DNA of 64,000 bases from Microbacterium helvum (lineage in GTDB: Bacteria; Actinomycetota; Actinomycetes; Actinomycetales; Microbacteriaceae), in NCBI RefSeq assembly GCF_014779795.1, contig NZ_JACXZS010000007.1, positions 1 through 64,000 on the forward strand, written 5' to 3'. The notes below the pieces were generated by a model. That model was not told the origin of the DNA and made no database searches. It saw only the letters and a list, made by a program, of their open reading frames with translations. Below, in pieces: positions 34,271 through 42,610 of the stretch. Made by a program: the position numbers and the translations under genes. The first letter of the stretch is position 1. Every line of letters starts with the position of its first letter.

Positions 34271-35623
34271 ATGCCCGCCGTCAACATCACCCTCCAGCCC
34301 CGGCCCGAACTCGATCCCTCTGTGGACCACGAGATCCAGGCGATCGTCTCGGGCGCGCTGCAGGGCGAGACCTGCAACACCGACCTCGCCGCCGGCCCAT
34401 GGGACTTCGACACCCGCCCGGGCTACGGCCCCGGCTCGTCGATGGGCGACGTCATCCCGACCGGGTCGCCGCGCCAGGGCGAGCTGCCGCGCGAGTACCG
34501 CGAGGCGTCCGAGGCCGAGCTCGCCGAGCGCGTCCGTGCCGCCAAGGCGACGCTCGGCGACCGTGTCGTCGTGCTCGGCCACTTCTACCAGCGCGAAGAG
34601 GTCGTCGTGCACGCCGACTACGTGGGCGACTCGTTCCAGCTCGCGAACGCCGCTCTCGAGCACCCCGACGCCGAGGCGATCGTCTTCTGCGGCGTCCACT
34701 TCATGGCCGAGACCGCCGACCTGCTGTCGCGTCCCGAGCAGGCCGTGATCCTCCCCAACCTCGCCGCGGGCTGCTCGATGGCCGACATGGCCGACATCGA
34801 CCAGGTCGAAGAGGCGTGGGAGCAGCTCGCCGACATCTACGGCGACATGGACGCGAAGGACGCCGAAGGCCTGGTGCCGGTCGTGCCGGTGACGTACATG
34901 AACTCCAGCGCCACCATCAAGGGGTTCGTGGGGCGCCACGGCGGCATCGTCTGCACGTCGTCCAACGCGCGCACCGTCCTGGAGTGGGCGTTCGAGCGCG
35001 GTCGCCGGGTGCTCTTCTTCCCCGACCAGCACCTCGGCCGCAACACCGCCAAGGCGATGGGCGTGCCGCTGGAGCAGATGCCGATGTGGAACCCGCGCAA
35101 GCCGTACGGCGGCTCGTCCGCCGAGACCCTGGAAGACGCCCGCGTGATCCTCTGGCACGGCTTCTGCTCGGTGCACCGCCGCTTCTCGGTCGACCAGATC
35201 GAGAAGGCGCGTGCCGAGCACGCCGGTGTGCGCGTCATCGTGCACCCGGAGTGCCCGATGGAGGTCGTGGATGCCGCCGACGAGTCGGGCTCGACCGACT
35301 ACATCCGCAAGGCGATCGAGGCCGCCACCGAGCCGACCACGTTCGCGATCGGCACCGAGGTGAACCTCGTGCAGCGCCTCGCCGCCGAGCACCCGCAGCA
35401 CACGATCTTCTGCCTCGACCCGGTCGTATGCCCCTGCTCGACCATGTACCGCATCCACCCCGGCTACCTCGCGTGGGTGCTCGAGGGTCTCGTGGCCGGC
35501 GAGGTGCGCAACCGCATCTCGGTCCCCGCGTCGGTGGCGGACCCGGCGCGTCTCGCCCTGGAGCGGATGCTGGCGGCCAAGCCGCCGGCAGCACCCGCGG
35601 CCGATTGGGAGCACGCCTCATGA
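34271..35623 (+). CDS. nadA: quinolinate synthase
   Basis: 450-residue 4Fe-4S enzyme that condenses iminoaspartate with dihydroxyacetone phosphate to quinolinate. Conserved stretches are GDSFQLANAA, FCGVHFMAETADLL, LPNLAAGCSMADMA, TYMNSSATIKGF, FFPDQHLGRN, HPECPMEVVDAADESGST and VVCPCSTMYR; the cluster-ligand cysteines are among the AAGCS, HPECP and CPCS motifs. The ATG at 34271 follows GGAG at nine bases; the open frame further upstream is a shadow of nrtR. It overlaps nadB by four bases. Confidence 0.96.
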   Translation: MPAVNITLQPRPELDPSVDHEIQAIVSGALQGETCNTDLAAGPWDFDTRPGYGPGSSMGDVIPTGSPRQGELPREYREASEAELAERVRAAKATLGDRVVVLGHFYQREEVVVHADYVGDSFQLANAALEHPDAEAIVFCGVHFMAETADLLSRPEQAVILPNLAAGCSMADMADIDQVEEAWEQLADIYGDMDAKDAEGLVPVVPVTYMNSSATIKGFVGRHGGIVCTSSNARTVLEWAFERGRRVLFFPDQHLGRNTAKAMGVPLEQMPMWNPRKPYGGSSAETLEDARVILWHGFCSVHRRFSVDQIEKARAEHAGVRVIVHPECPMEVVDAADESGSTDYIRKAIEAATEPTTFAIGTEVNLVQRLAAEHPQHTIFCLDPVVCPCSTMYRIHPGYLAWVLEGLVAGEVRNRISVPASVADPARLALERMLAAKPPAAPAADWEHAS

Positions 35624-37254
35624 CAACGGATGCGCCCCACGCGATCGTCGTCGGCTCCGGCATCGCGGGGCTGCTGACCGCGCTGCACGCCGTGGAGCAC
35701 GGCTGCCGGGTGACGCTCGTGACCAAGGACGTGCTCGAGCACGCCAACACGCGGTTCGCGCAGGGCGGCATCGCGGGGGTCATGTTCGACGACGACCGCG
35801 CAGAGGACCACGTGCGCGACACGCTCGTGGCGGGAGCGGGGCTCAGCGACGAGGACGCCGTGCGCGTGCTCGTCGACGAGGGCCCCGAACGCATCCGCGA
35901 ACTCGTCGCACTGGGCGTCGCGTTCGACCGCGACGCCGGCGGCGGTTTCGTGAAGGGGCTGGAGGCGGCGCACTCCTACCCGCGCATCCTCCATGCCGGC
36001 GGCGATGCCACGGGCACAGCGATCGAGAAGGCGCTCGTGGCGCGCCTGCGTGCGAGCGCGGTCGAGGTCGTCGAGCACGCGTTCCTCGTCGACCTCATCG
36101 TGTCGGGCGGCCGCGTCGCCGGCGTCGAACTCATCGTCGGCGAGTCCGACACCGCCCCCGGACGACGTGAGTCGCTCGCGGCCGACGCCGTGGTCCTCGC
36201 GACCGGCGGCGCCGGGGAGCTCTACGCGCACTCCACGAACCCCGAGGTGGCCACCGGCGACGGCATCGCCGGCGCGATCCGCGCGGGCGCGGCGGTACGC
36301 GACCTCGAGTTCTACCAATTCCACCCGACGGTCCTCGCGGCGGGCGACTCGTTCCTGGTGTCGGAGGCGGTCCGAGGCGAGGGCGCGACGCTCGTCGACG
36401 AGCACGGCCGCCGCTTCGCCTTCGATGCCCACCCTGACGGCGAACTCGCTCCGCGCGACATCGTGGCCCGGGCGATCGCCCACCAGATGGAGGCGCAGGA
36501 CGGACGTCCTGTCTTCCTCGACGCCACTCACCTGCACTCCTCCGACCCCGCCGAGCGCGCCGCCTTCCTCTCGCGGCGGTTCCCGACGATCGACGCGGTC
36601 ATCCGCGAGCGCGGACTCGACTGGGCGCGCGAGCCGATCCCCGTGAAGCCGGCGGCGCACTTCCTCATGGGAGGTGTCGCCACCGACCTGTTCGGCCGCA
36701 CCACCCTTCCCGGTCTGTACGCCGTCGGCGAGTCCGCCCGCACCGGCGTGCACGGCGCCAACCGTCTCGCCTCGAACTCGCTGCTGGAGGGCGCGGTGTT
36801 CGGCGCGCGCGCGGGCGACGCGATCGCTGCGGACGCGGCATCCGGCACCTGGCCGACCGCCGCTGCTGCTCCGCAGTCGCGAGCGGCGTCCGCAGAGTCT
36901 CGCGCCGCGCACGATGTGACTGCGGAACCAGGCAGATCGGGGCGCGTCGGGACTGCGGGGGAAGCGCCGGCGCCCTTCTCGCGCACCGCGCTGCAGGAGC
37001 TCATGTGGGAGGACGCGGGACTCGTGCGCGACGAGCCGGGCCTCGGCCACGCGGCATCCCTCATCGCGTCCTGGCGGGCGCAATCACGCACGCCGCGCAC
37101 CGAACACGACTTCGAGGACGAGAACCTGCTTCTCGTCGCCGAGCGCGCCGTCGCGGCCGCGCGCGCCCGCCGCAGCTCGGTCGGTGCCCACTACCGCAGC
37201 GACGACGCCCCCGCGCCCGTCGCCCCGCCCGAGAAGGAGGCCGTCGCATGCTGA
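35620..37254 (+). CDS. nadB: L-aspartate oxidase
   Basis: 544-residue FAD enzyme that makes iminoaspartate for NadA. It has the FAD-binding VVGSGIAGLLTALHAVEHG at the start, NTRFAQGGIAGV, the substrate region EFYQFHPTVL and the second nucleotide motif GLYAVGESARTGVHGANRLASNSLLE. A low-complexity insert rich in Ala, Ser and Arg (about residues 408-440) separates the FAD domain from the C-terminal helical domain. It overlaps nadA (ATGA) and nadC (7 bases). Confidence 0.95.
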   Translation: MTTDAPHAIVVGSGIAGLLTALHAVEHGCRVTLVTKDVLEHANTRFAQGGIAGVMFDDDRAEDHVRDTLVAGAGLSDEDAVRVLVDEGPERIRELVALGVAFDRDAGGGFVKGLEAAHSYPRILHAGGDATGTAIEKALVARLRASAVEVVEHAFLVDLIVSGGRVAGVELIVGESDTAPGRRESLAADAVVLATGGAGELYAHSTNPEVATGDGIAGAIRAGAAVRDLEFYQFHPTVLAAGDSFLVSEAVRGEGATLVDEHGRRFAFDAHPDGELAPRDIVARAIAHQMEAQDGRPVFLDATHLHSSDPAERAAFLSRRFPTIDAVIRERGLDWAREPIPVKPAAHFLMGGVATDLFGRTTLPGLYAVGESARTGVHGANRLASNSLLEGAVFGARAGDAIAADAASGTWPTAAAAPQSRAASAESRAAHDVTAEPGRSGRVGTAGEAPAPFSRTALQELMWEDAGLVRDEPGLGHAASLIASWRAQSRTPRTEHDFEDENLLLVAERAVAAARARRSSVGAHYRSDDAPAPVAPPEKEAVAC

Positions 37255-38105
37255 CACGAGCCGTGATCGACCGCGCGGTGGCAGCCGCCCTCGACGAGGA
37301 CGCACCGTGGGGCGACCTCACCAGCGAGGCGCTGATCCCCGAGACCGCGGTCGCCCGCGCCGAACTGGTCGCTCGCGAGAGGGGCGTGTTCTCGGGCGGC
37401 GAGGTGTTCGAGGCGGCGTTCCGCCTCACCGACCCCCGCATCGCCGTCGACCTCGTGGTCGAAGACGGAGAGTGGTTCGAACCGGGCGCCGTCCTCGCGG
37501 TCGTGACCGGCCCCGCGCGCGGCGTGCTCACGGCCGAGCGCATCGGGCTCAATTTCGCGCAGCGCATGTCGGGCATCGCGACCCTCACCGGCGCGTACGT
37601 CGCCGAGGTCGCACACACCGGCGCCCGCATCGTCGACACCCGCAAGACCACGCCGGGACTGCGCGCGTTCGAGCGCAAAGCGGTGCGCGACGGCGGCGGC
37701 CGCAACCACCGTCACTCGCTCTCGGACGCGGTGATGGCCAAGGACAACCACCTCGCCGTGCTCGCGCAGAAGGGGGTCTCGACCACGGACGCACTGCTCG
37801 CGGCGAAGGACTTCCTCCCCCACACGACGCACATCGAGGTCGAGGTGGACCGCCTCGACCAGATCGAGCCGGTGCTCGCGGCCGGGATCGGCACGATCAT
37901 GCTCGACAACTTCACGCTCGACGACCTGCGCACCGGTGTCGCCCGGGTGGCCGGCCGTGCGACGGTGGAGGCCTCGGGCGGCGTCTCGCTCGAGACGGTC
38001 CGCGCCATCGCCGAGACCGGCGTCGACGTCATCTCGGTCGGCGCCCTCACGCATTCGGCGCGAGCGCTCGATCTCGGCCTCGACGTCCGGATCGACGCGG
38101 CCTGA
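37248..38105 (+). CDS. nadC: nicotinate-nucleotide pyrophosphorylase (quinolinate phosphoribosyltransferase)
   Basis: 285-residue enzyme that converts quinolinate and PRPP to nicotinate mononucleotide with CO2 release. Motifs: DLTSEALIP, RIGLNFAQRMSGIATLT, DTRKTTPGLRAFERKAVRDGG (phosphate-binding Arg/Lys), HIEVEVDRLDQ and EASGGVSLETVR. It overlaps the end of nadB by 7 bases and GGAGG lies just upstream. Confidence 0.96.
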   Translation: MLTRAVIDRAVAAALDEDAPWGDLTSEALIPETAVARAELVARERGVFSGGEVFEAAFRLTDPRIAVDLVVEDGEWFEPGAVLAVVTGPARGVLTAERIGLNFAQRMSGIATLTGAYVAEVAHTGARIVDTRKTTPGLRAFERKAVRDGGGRNHRHSLSDAVMAKDNHLAVLAQKGVSTTDALLAAKDFLPHTTHIEVEVDRLDQIEPVLAAGIGTIMLDNFTLDDLRTGVARVAGRATVEASGGVSLETVRAIAETGVDVISVGALTHSARALDLGLDVRIDAA

Positions 38106-38131
38106 CCGCCGGTCGGCCCTGAGGAGCCCCG

Positions 38132-39280
38132 ATGAGCCTGCTCTACCTCGACAACGCGGCGACCACACCGGTCCGGCCCGAGGTGCTCGAAGCGATGATG
38201 CCCTACCTCACGCGCTGGTACGGCAACCCCTCGAGCCACCACACTGTGGGCGAGGCGGCGGCCGACGCCCTGGCCGACGCGCGGGCGCGCGTGGCACGGG
38301 TGCTCGGGCTGCGCGCCGGCGACGTCGTCTTCACGAGCGGCGGCACCGAGGCGAACAACCTGGCGATCAAGGGCATCGCGATCGCCGCCGCGCTCGCCCG
38401 GGGCGGCGGCGGTCACGTCGTCACCACGCCGATCGAGCACGAGTCGGTGCTGGAGTCGGTCGACTACCTGCGGCGGGTGCACGGGTTCGAGGTGGCGCTC
38501 GTGCCCGTCGACGGGTTCGGCCGGGTGGGGGTGGATGCCGTCGCCGCAAGCCTGCGCGATGACACCGCGCTCGTCTCCGTCGGCTACGCCAACAACGAGA
38601 TCGGGACGATCCAGGATGCCGCGGCTCTCGCTGCGACCGTGCACGAGCGCGGCATCCCCTTCCATCTCGATGCCGTCCAGGCGGCGGGCTGGCTTCCGCT
38701 GTCGGCCGATGTGCTCGGCCACGACGCGATCTCGCTGGCCGGCCACAAGATCGGCGCCCCGAAGGGCACCGGCGTGCTCGGCGTGCGAGGTCGCATCCCG
38801 CTCGAGCCGCTGCTCCACGGCGGCGGTCAGGAACGGGGACGCCGCAGCGGCACCGAGGATGTCGCCGGCGCCGTGGGCCTGGCCACCGCGCTCGAGCTCG
38901 CCGAGGCCGAACGGGACGAGGCATCCACGCGGGTCACCGCGATCCGCGACAGGTTCGTCGCGCGTGTGCTCGAGCGCGTGCCGTCGGCGCGGCTCACCGG
39001 CGACCCCGTGCACCGGCTCCCCGGCACCGCGAGCTTCACGTTCGCGGGGACGAGCGGCGAGGCCGTCCTGCTCGAGCTCGAGCGGCGCGGTGTGGTGTCG
39101 TCGAGCGGATCGGCGTGCGCCGCCGGCAGCGACGAGCCGTCGCACGTGCTGGTCGCGATGGGCGTGGCGCCCGAGGTCGCGCAGACCGCCGTGCGCTTCA
39201 CGTTCCCGCGCTGGCTGAACGCCTCGCTGGATGCCGTCGCCGATGCCGTCGAGGAGTCGGTCGCCGCCGTCGGCGGATGA
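38132..39280 (+). CDS. cysteine desulfurase, NifS/IscS type
   Basis: 382-residue PLP enzyme producing persulfide sulfur. Motifs: LDNAATTPVRPEVLEAM, SGGTEANNLAIKG, TPIEHESV, the PLP-lysine LAGHKIGAPKGTG and the active-site Cys in SSSGSACAAGSDEPSHVL. It follows nadC by 26 bases with a GAGGAG ribosome site, so it is part of the nad operon. Its likely job is to supply sulfur for the 4Fe-4S cluster of NadA, a pairing also seen in Bacillus (NifS next to nadB); that is inference from context. Confidence 0.92.
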   Translation: MSLLYLDNAATTPVRPEVLEAMMPYLTRWYGNPSSHHTVGEAAADALADARARVARVLGLRAGDVVFTSGGTEANNLAIKGIAIAAALARGGGGHVVTTPIEHESVLESVDYLRRVHGFEVALVPVDGFGRVGVDAVAASLRDDTALVSVGYANNEIGTIQDAAALAATVHERGIPFHLDAVQAAGWLPLSADVLGHDAISLAGHKIGAPKGTGVLGVRGRIPLEPLLHGGGQERGRRSGTEDVAGAVGLATALELAEAERDEASTRVTAIRDRFVARVLERVPSARLTGDPVHRLPGTASFTFAGTSGEAVLLELERRGVVSSSGSACAAGSDEPSHVLVAMGVAPEVAQTAVRFTFPRWLNASLDAVADAVEESVAAVGG

Positions 39281-39312
39281 CGCCAGCGCGCCGCCGCCCT
39301 CGGATCGCCGCA

Positions 39313-39318
39313 TAGGAT
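39313..39318 (+). promoter_or_regulatory. -10 box of the leaderless glycosyltransferase gene
   Basis: TAGGAT, 7 bases before the GTG at 39326. Confidence 0.5.
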
Positions 39319-39325
39319 CGGGGAC

Positions 39326-40282
39326 GTGCAGACCCCTGTCGTCACCGTCATCGTTCCCGGCTACGACGTGGGGCTCTACGCCGCCGAGGCGCTCGAGTCG
39401 CTGCGGGCACAGACTCTGACCGACTGGGCCGCGATCCTGGTCGATGACGCCTCGAGCGACGACACCGGCGCCCTCTTCGACGACGCTGCGGCCGCCGACG
39501 ACCGCTTCCAGGTCGTGCACCACCGCGAGCGCGGCGGCTTGAGCGCGGCCCGCAACACCGGGCTCGACCTGGTCCGCACGCCGCTGCTCGGGTTCCTCGA
39601 CGCCGACGACCGCTACACGCCCCGCGCGCTGGAACGGCTCGTCGGCACCGTCACCGCCAGCGGGAGCGACTTCGCGCTGGGCGCCTATGTGCGGCTGCGC
39701 CCCGAGGGCGACGGCCACTACGTCGCCGGATCCGTGCAGCCGTGGGTCGCCGCCGCCACCGACCCCGCACGCACCGGCACCACGCTCGACGCGCACCCCG
39801 ACGCCTCGGGCAACATCGTCGCCTGGTCCAAGGTGAGCCGCACCGAGCTGTGGCGGCGCACCGGCCTGCGCTTCCCCGTGGGCAAGGCCTACGAGGATCA
39901 GATCGTCGCCCAGCAGCTCTACACGCGCGCCCGCGCGTTCGATGTGATCCCCGATGTCGTCGTCGAGTGGCGCGAGCGCGCCGACGGGTCATCGATCACG
40001 CAGCACAAGGACGAGCTTCCCGTGCTGCGGGACTACCTCGAGGCGCTCGCGGGCGGGATCGAGGTGCTGGATGCCGCCGGTCAGCCCCGCGCGGCAGCCT
40101 CGCGCGTGCGACTCATCCTGGCGATGGATCTGCCGCCGCTCGTCGAGCTCGCGCGCGATCACGCCGATCCCCGCTACCGGCGGGAGCTCGGCGCGTTCGT
40201 CCGCACCCTGTGGGCGCGCGCCGACGGGACCGAGCTCGCCGATCCGGCCGCCATGGCGATCACGGCCGCACGGCTCTGGTGA
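39326..40282 (+). CDS. family 2 glycosyltransferase
   Basis: 318-residue cytosolic GT-A enzyme: VIVPGYDVGLYAAEALESLR, AILVDDASSDDTG (nucleotide-sugar binding), GGLSAARNTGLD and the DXD-type motif FLDADDRY, then GKAYEDQIVAQQLYTRAR as the acceptor/base region. No membrane segment is obvious. Donor and acceptor are unknown; an envelope polysaccharide or teichoic-type polymer is possible. GTG start from the TAGGAT box. Confidence 0.87.
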   Translation: MQTPVVTVIVPGYDVGLYAAEALESLRAQTLTDWAAILVDDASSDDTGALFDDAAAADDRFQVVHHRERGGLSAARNTGLDLVRTPLLGFLDADDRYTPRALERLVGTVTASGSDFALGAYVRLRPEGDGHYVAGSVQPWVAAATDPARTGTTLDAHPDASGNIVAWSKVSRTELWRRTGLRFPVGKAYEDQIVAQQLYTRARAFDVIPDVVVEWRERADGSSITQHKDELPVLRDYLEALAGGIEVLDAAGQPRAAASRVRLILAMDLPPLVELARDHADPRYRRELGAFVRTLWARADGTELADPAAMAITAARLW

Positions 40283-40309
40283 CGCCGCCACGGGGCGGGA
40301 TGCGCGCGG

Positions 40310-42217
40310 TCAGTCCTCGCTCTCGAGCGCCTCTTCGGCCTCGAGGATGCGAGAAGACGCCAGCTGCTGCGCCGCGAGCTCGGCGTAGAGGCCGCCGGCG
40401 GCGATCAGCTCCGCGTGCGTCCCGGATTCGGCGATGCGTCCCGCCTCGACCACGTGGATGACGTCTGCGCCGATCACGGTGGACAGGCGGTGCGCGATCG
40501 TGAGCGTCGTACGGCCGCGGGCGGCGGCATCCAGAGCCTCTTGCACGACGCGCTCCGACACCGTGTCGAGCGCGGACGTCGCCTCGTCGAGCAGCAGCAC
40601 CGGCGGGTCCTTGAGCAGCACACGGGCGATCGCGATGCGCTGCTTCTCGCCGCCGGACAGCCGGTAGCCCCGTTCGCCGACCACGGTGTCGTAGCCCTTC
40701 TCGAATCCGGCGATCACGTGATGGATGTTCGCCGCGCGGCACGCGGCCTCGAGCTCGGCGTCGGTCGCGTCCGGCTTGGCGTAGCGCAGATTCTCGCGGA
40801 TCGTGGCGTGGAAGAGGTAGGTCTCCTGCGAGACGATCCCGACGCTGTCGATGATCGACTCCTGCCGGAGGCGTCGCACATCCTCCCCGGCGAAGAGCAC
40901 CGTCCCTCCCGAGGCCTCGTAGAGCCGCGGGGTCAGGTACAGGACCGTCGTCTTGCCGGCCCCGGACGGTCCGACGAACGCGACGTGCTGACCCGGCTCG
41001 GCCGTGAACGAGACCCCGCGCAGCGTCGGACGGGCGTCGGGTGCGGCATCCGGATATCGGAAGACCACGTCGCGGAACTCGATCCGCCCCTGCGGGCCCG
41101 GCGCCTGCGCGGCGTCGATCGCGTCGGGCGCGTCGGTGATCGCCGGCACCAGGTCGAGGTACTCGAAGATGCGCGCGAACAGCGCCGACGAGGTCTGCAG
41201 GTCGAGCGAGACGCGCATGAGCCCCATGAGAGGCATGAGCAGCCGCGCCTGCACCGTCGTGAAGGCGACGATCGTGCCCGCGGTGACCGTGTCGGAGCCG
41301 TCCGAGATGAAGTAGCCCGACACCAGGTAGATGATCGCCGGGACGCTCGCCATCAGCACCTGCACGACCGCGAAGAAGCCCTGGCCGCTCATCGCCCGGC
41401 GCACCTGCAGCCGCACCTGGTTGCGGTTCTCGTCGGCATAGCGGGCGGACTCGGTGCGCTGGCGGTTGAACGACTTCGAGAGCAGGATCCCCGACACGCT
41501 CAGCGTCTCCTGCGTGATCGACGTCAGCTCCGACAGCGACTCCTGGGTCTCGCCGGCGATGCGCGCGCGCACCTGGCCGACGCGGCGCTGCACGATCACG
41601 AGGAACGGCATCAGCACGACCGCGATGATCGTGAGGCGCCAGTCGATGATGATCATCGCGACGAGCGACGCGACGACGGTCACGGCGTTGCCGAGGATGC
41701 TGGTGACGGTGTTGGTCAGCACGCCCGAGACGCCGCCGACGTCGTTCTGCAGGCGCGACTGGATGACACCCGTCTTGGTGCGCGTGAAGAACGCTAGTTC
41801 CATGGACTGCAGGTGGTCGAACAGCTTCGTGCGCAGGTCGCCCGTGACCCGGTTGCCGACCGTCGAGGTCAGCCACGTCTGCACCACGCCGACGGCCGCT
41901 CCGAGGAGGAACAGCGCGATCATGCCGAGCACGAGACACCACAGCAGCCGCAGATCGGGGGCCGATCCGTCGACCGGGAACAGCGCGTCGTCGAACACGC
42001 GCTGCACCAGCAGGGGCGGGATCACCGCGATGCCGGCACCGGCGACGACGAGCACGCCCGTGACGACGATCGACCACAGGTAGGGGCGGAACAGCGCGAC
42101 CACGCGCCCGCCGAGGTTCTCGATGCGCGGCGCGGAGGCGTTCGCCCGCCGCTGCGCCTCGGTGTCGACCGGCCGGAAGCCGGGATGCCCTCCCCCGCCA
42201 CCGCCGCGCATGCTCAC
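40310..42217 (-). CDS. ABC exporter, fused permease-ATPase (half-transporter)
   Basis: 635 residues: a Gly/His-rich N-terminus (MSMRGGGGGGHPG), six helices (about 45-330) and an ATPase domain with Walker A GPSGAGKTT, Q-loop VSQETYLF, signature LSGGEKQR, Walker B VLLLDEATSALD and H-loop IAHRLSTV. This is the MsbA/lipid-A-like or multidrug exporter type and acts as a dimer. The GTG start at 42217 lies 6 bases after TAGGCT; the ATG two codons later is an alternative. Substrate unknown. Confidence 0.9.
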   Translation of the reverse strand: MSMRGGGGGGHPGFRPVDTEAQRRANASAPRIENLGGRVVALFRPYLWSIVVTGVLVVAGAGIAVIPPLLVQRVFDDALFPVDGSAPDLRLLWCLVLGMIALFLLGAAVGVVQTWLTSTVGNRVTGDLRTKLFDHLQSMELAFFTRTKTGVIQSRLQNDVGGVSGVLTNTVTSILGNAVTVVASLVAMIIIDWRLTIIAVVLMPFLVIVQRRVGQVRARIAGETQESLSELTSITQETLSVSGILLSKSFNRQRTESARYADENRNQVRLQVRRAMSGQGFFAVVQVLMASVPAIIYLVSGYFISDGSDTVTAGTIVAFTTVQARLLMPLMGLMRVSLDLQTSSALFARIFEYLDLVPAITDAPDAIDAAQAPGPQGRIEFRDVVFRYPDAAPDARPTLRGVSFTAEPGQHVAFVGPSGAGKTTVLYLTPRLYEASGGTVLFAGEDVRRLRQESIIDSVGIVSQETYLFHATIRENLRYAKPDATDAELEAACRAANIHHVIAGFEKGYDTVVGERGYRLSGGEKQRIAIARVLLKDPPVLLLDEATSALDTVSERVVQEALDAAARGRTTLTIAHRLSTVIGADVIHVVEAGRIAESGTHAELIAAGGLYAELAAQQLASSRILEAEEALESED

Positions 42218-42223
42218 CCCGTC

Positions 42224-42229
42224 AGCCTA
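42224..42229 (-). promoter_or_regulatory. -10 box of the leaderless ABC exporter gene
   Basis: TAGGCT on the minus strand, 6 bases before the GTG. It is back to back with the TAGGCT box of the divergent gene, the two boxes being 31 bases apart. Confidence 0.55.
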
Positions 42230-42260
42230 CTGAGCGCCTCGACATCGGCGGCCGCGCCGC

Positions 42261-42266
42261 TAGGCT
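42261..42266 (+). promoter_or_regulatory. -10 box of the leaderless small acidic protein gene
   Basis: TAGGCT, 6 bases before the ATG at 42273. Confidence 0.55.
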
Positions 42267-42272
42267 CGCGGT

Positions 42273-42482
42273 ATGACCTCGACTCCTGACGCACCCGAGC
42301 ACGACGGCAGCGACCTCGCGGAGCTCCGCGCAGAGATCGACGAGCTGAAGGCGATCCCGCACGAAGAGATCGTGAACCCGCTGCCCCACAGCCTCGAAGA
42401 GCGCGAGCCCGTGGCCGAGCCGACCGACGCGATCGGCTCGGAGGACTGGGACGCGCCGGAAGAGCACCCCGCCGACAGCTGA
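42273..42482 (+). CDS. small acidic hypothetical protein
   Basis: 69 residues, strongly acidic (many Asp/Glu), with a short amphipathic helix LAELRAEIDELKAIPHEEIV and an acidic Pro-containing tail. No membrane segment or Cys. Leaderless promoter and an immediately following hairpin support it as a real gene. No family recognised. Confidence 0.65.
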   Translation: MTSTPDAPEHDGSDLAELRAEIDELKAIPHEEIVNPLPHSLEEREPVAEPTDAIGSEDWDAPEEHPADS

Positions 42483-42502
42483 CCGCGGCAGCTCCGCCGA
42501 GA

Positions 42503-42530
42503 TCGCATTCCCCGGATCGGGAATGCGATG
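42503..42530 (+). terminator. terminator after the small acidic protein gene
   Basis: Perfect 11-bp stem (42503-42513 with 42520-42530) with a 6-base loop, 20 bases after the stop codon. Confidence 0.7.
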
Positions 42531-42564
42531 TCGGACCCCGCGGTTACGTTGGAGGCTTGCCATC

Positions 42565-42593
42565 CTCGGATGGCACATTGCTGTCCATCCGAG
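42565..42593. promoter_or_regulatory. inverted repeat before the DHA2 exporter gene
   Basis: CTCGGATGG (42565-42573) and CCATCCGAG (42585-42593) are perfect 9-bp inverted repeats with an 11-base spacer, ending just before the ribosome site. It could be an operator or an mRNA hairpin; no regulator gene is adjacent. Confidence 0.5.
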
Positions 42594-42610
42594 CCGCGAG
42601 GAGACGACCC

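Noticed and set aside
33622..37254. 1210-residue frame apparently fusing regulator, NadA and NadB
   Set aside because: Only the part from 35620 onwards is real (nadB); the upstream part is an Arg/Pro-rich shadow of nrtR and nadA.
39313..39318. Glycosyltransferase as sixth gene of the nad operon
   Set aside because: It follows the desulfurase by only 45 bases, but it has its own TAGGAT box at leaderless spacing and no functional link.
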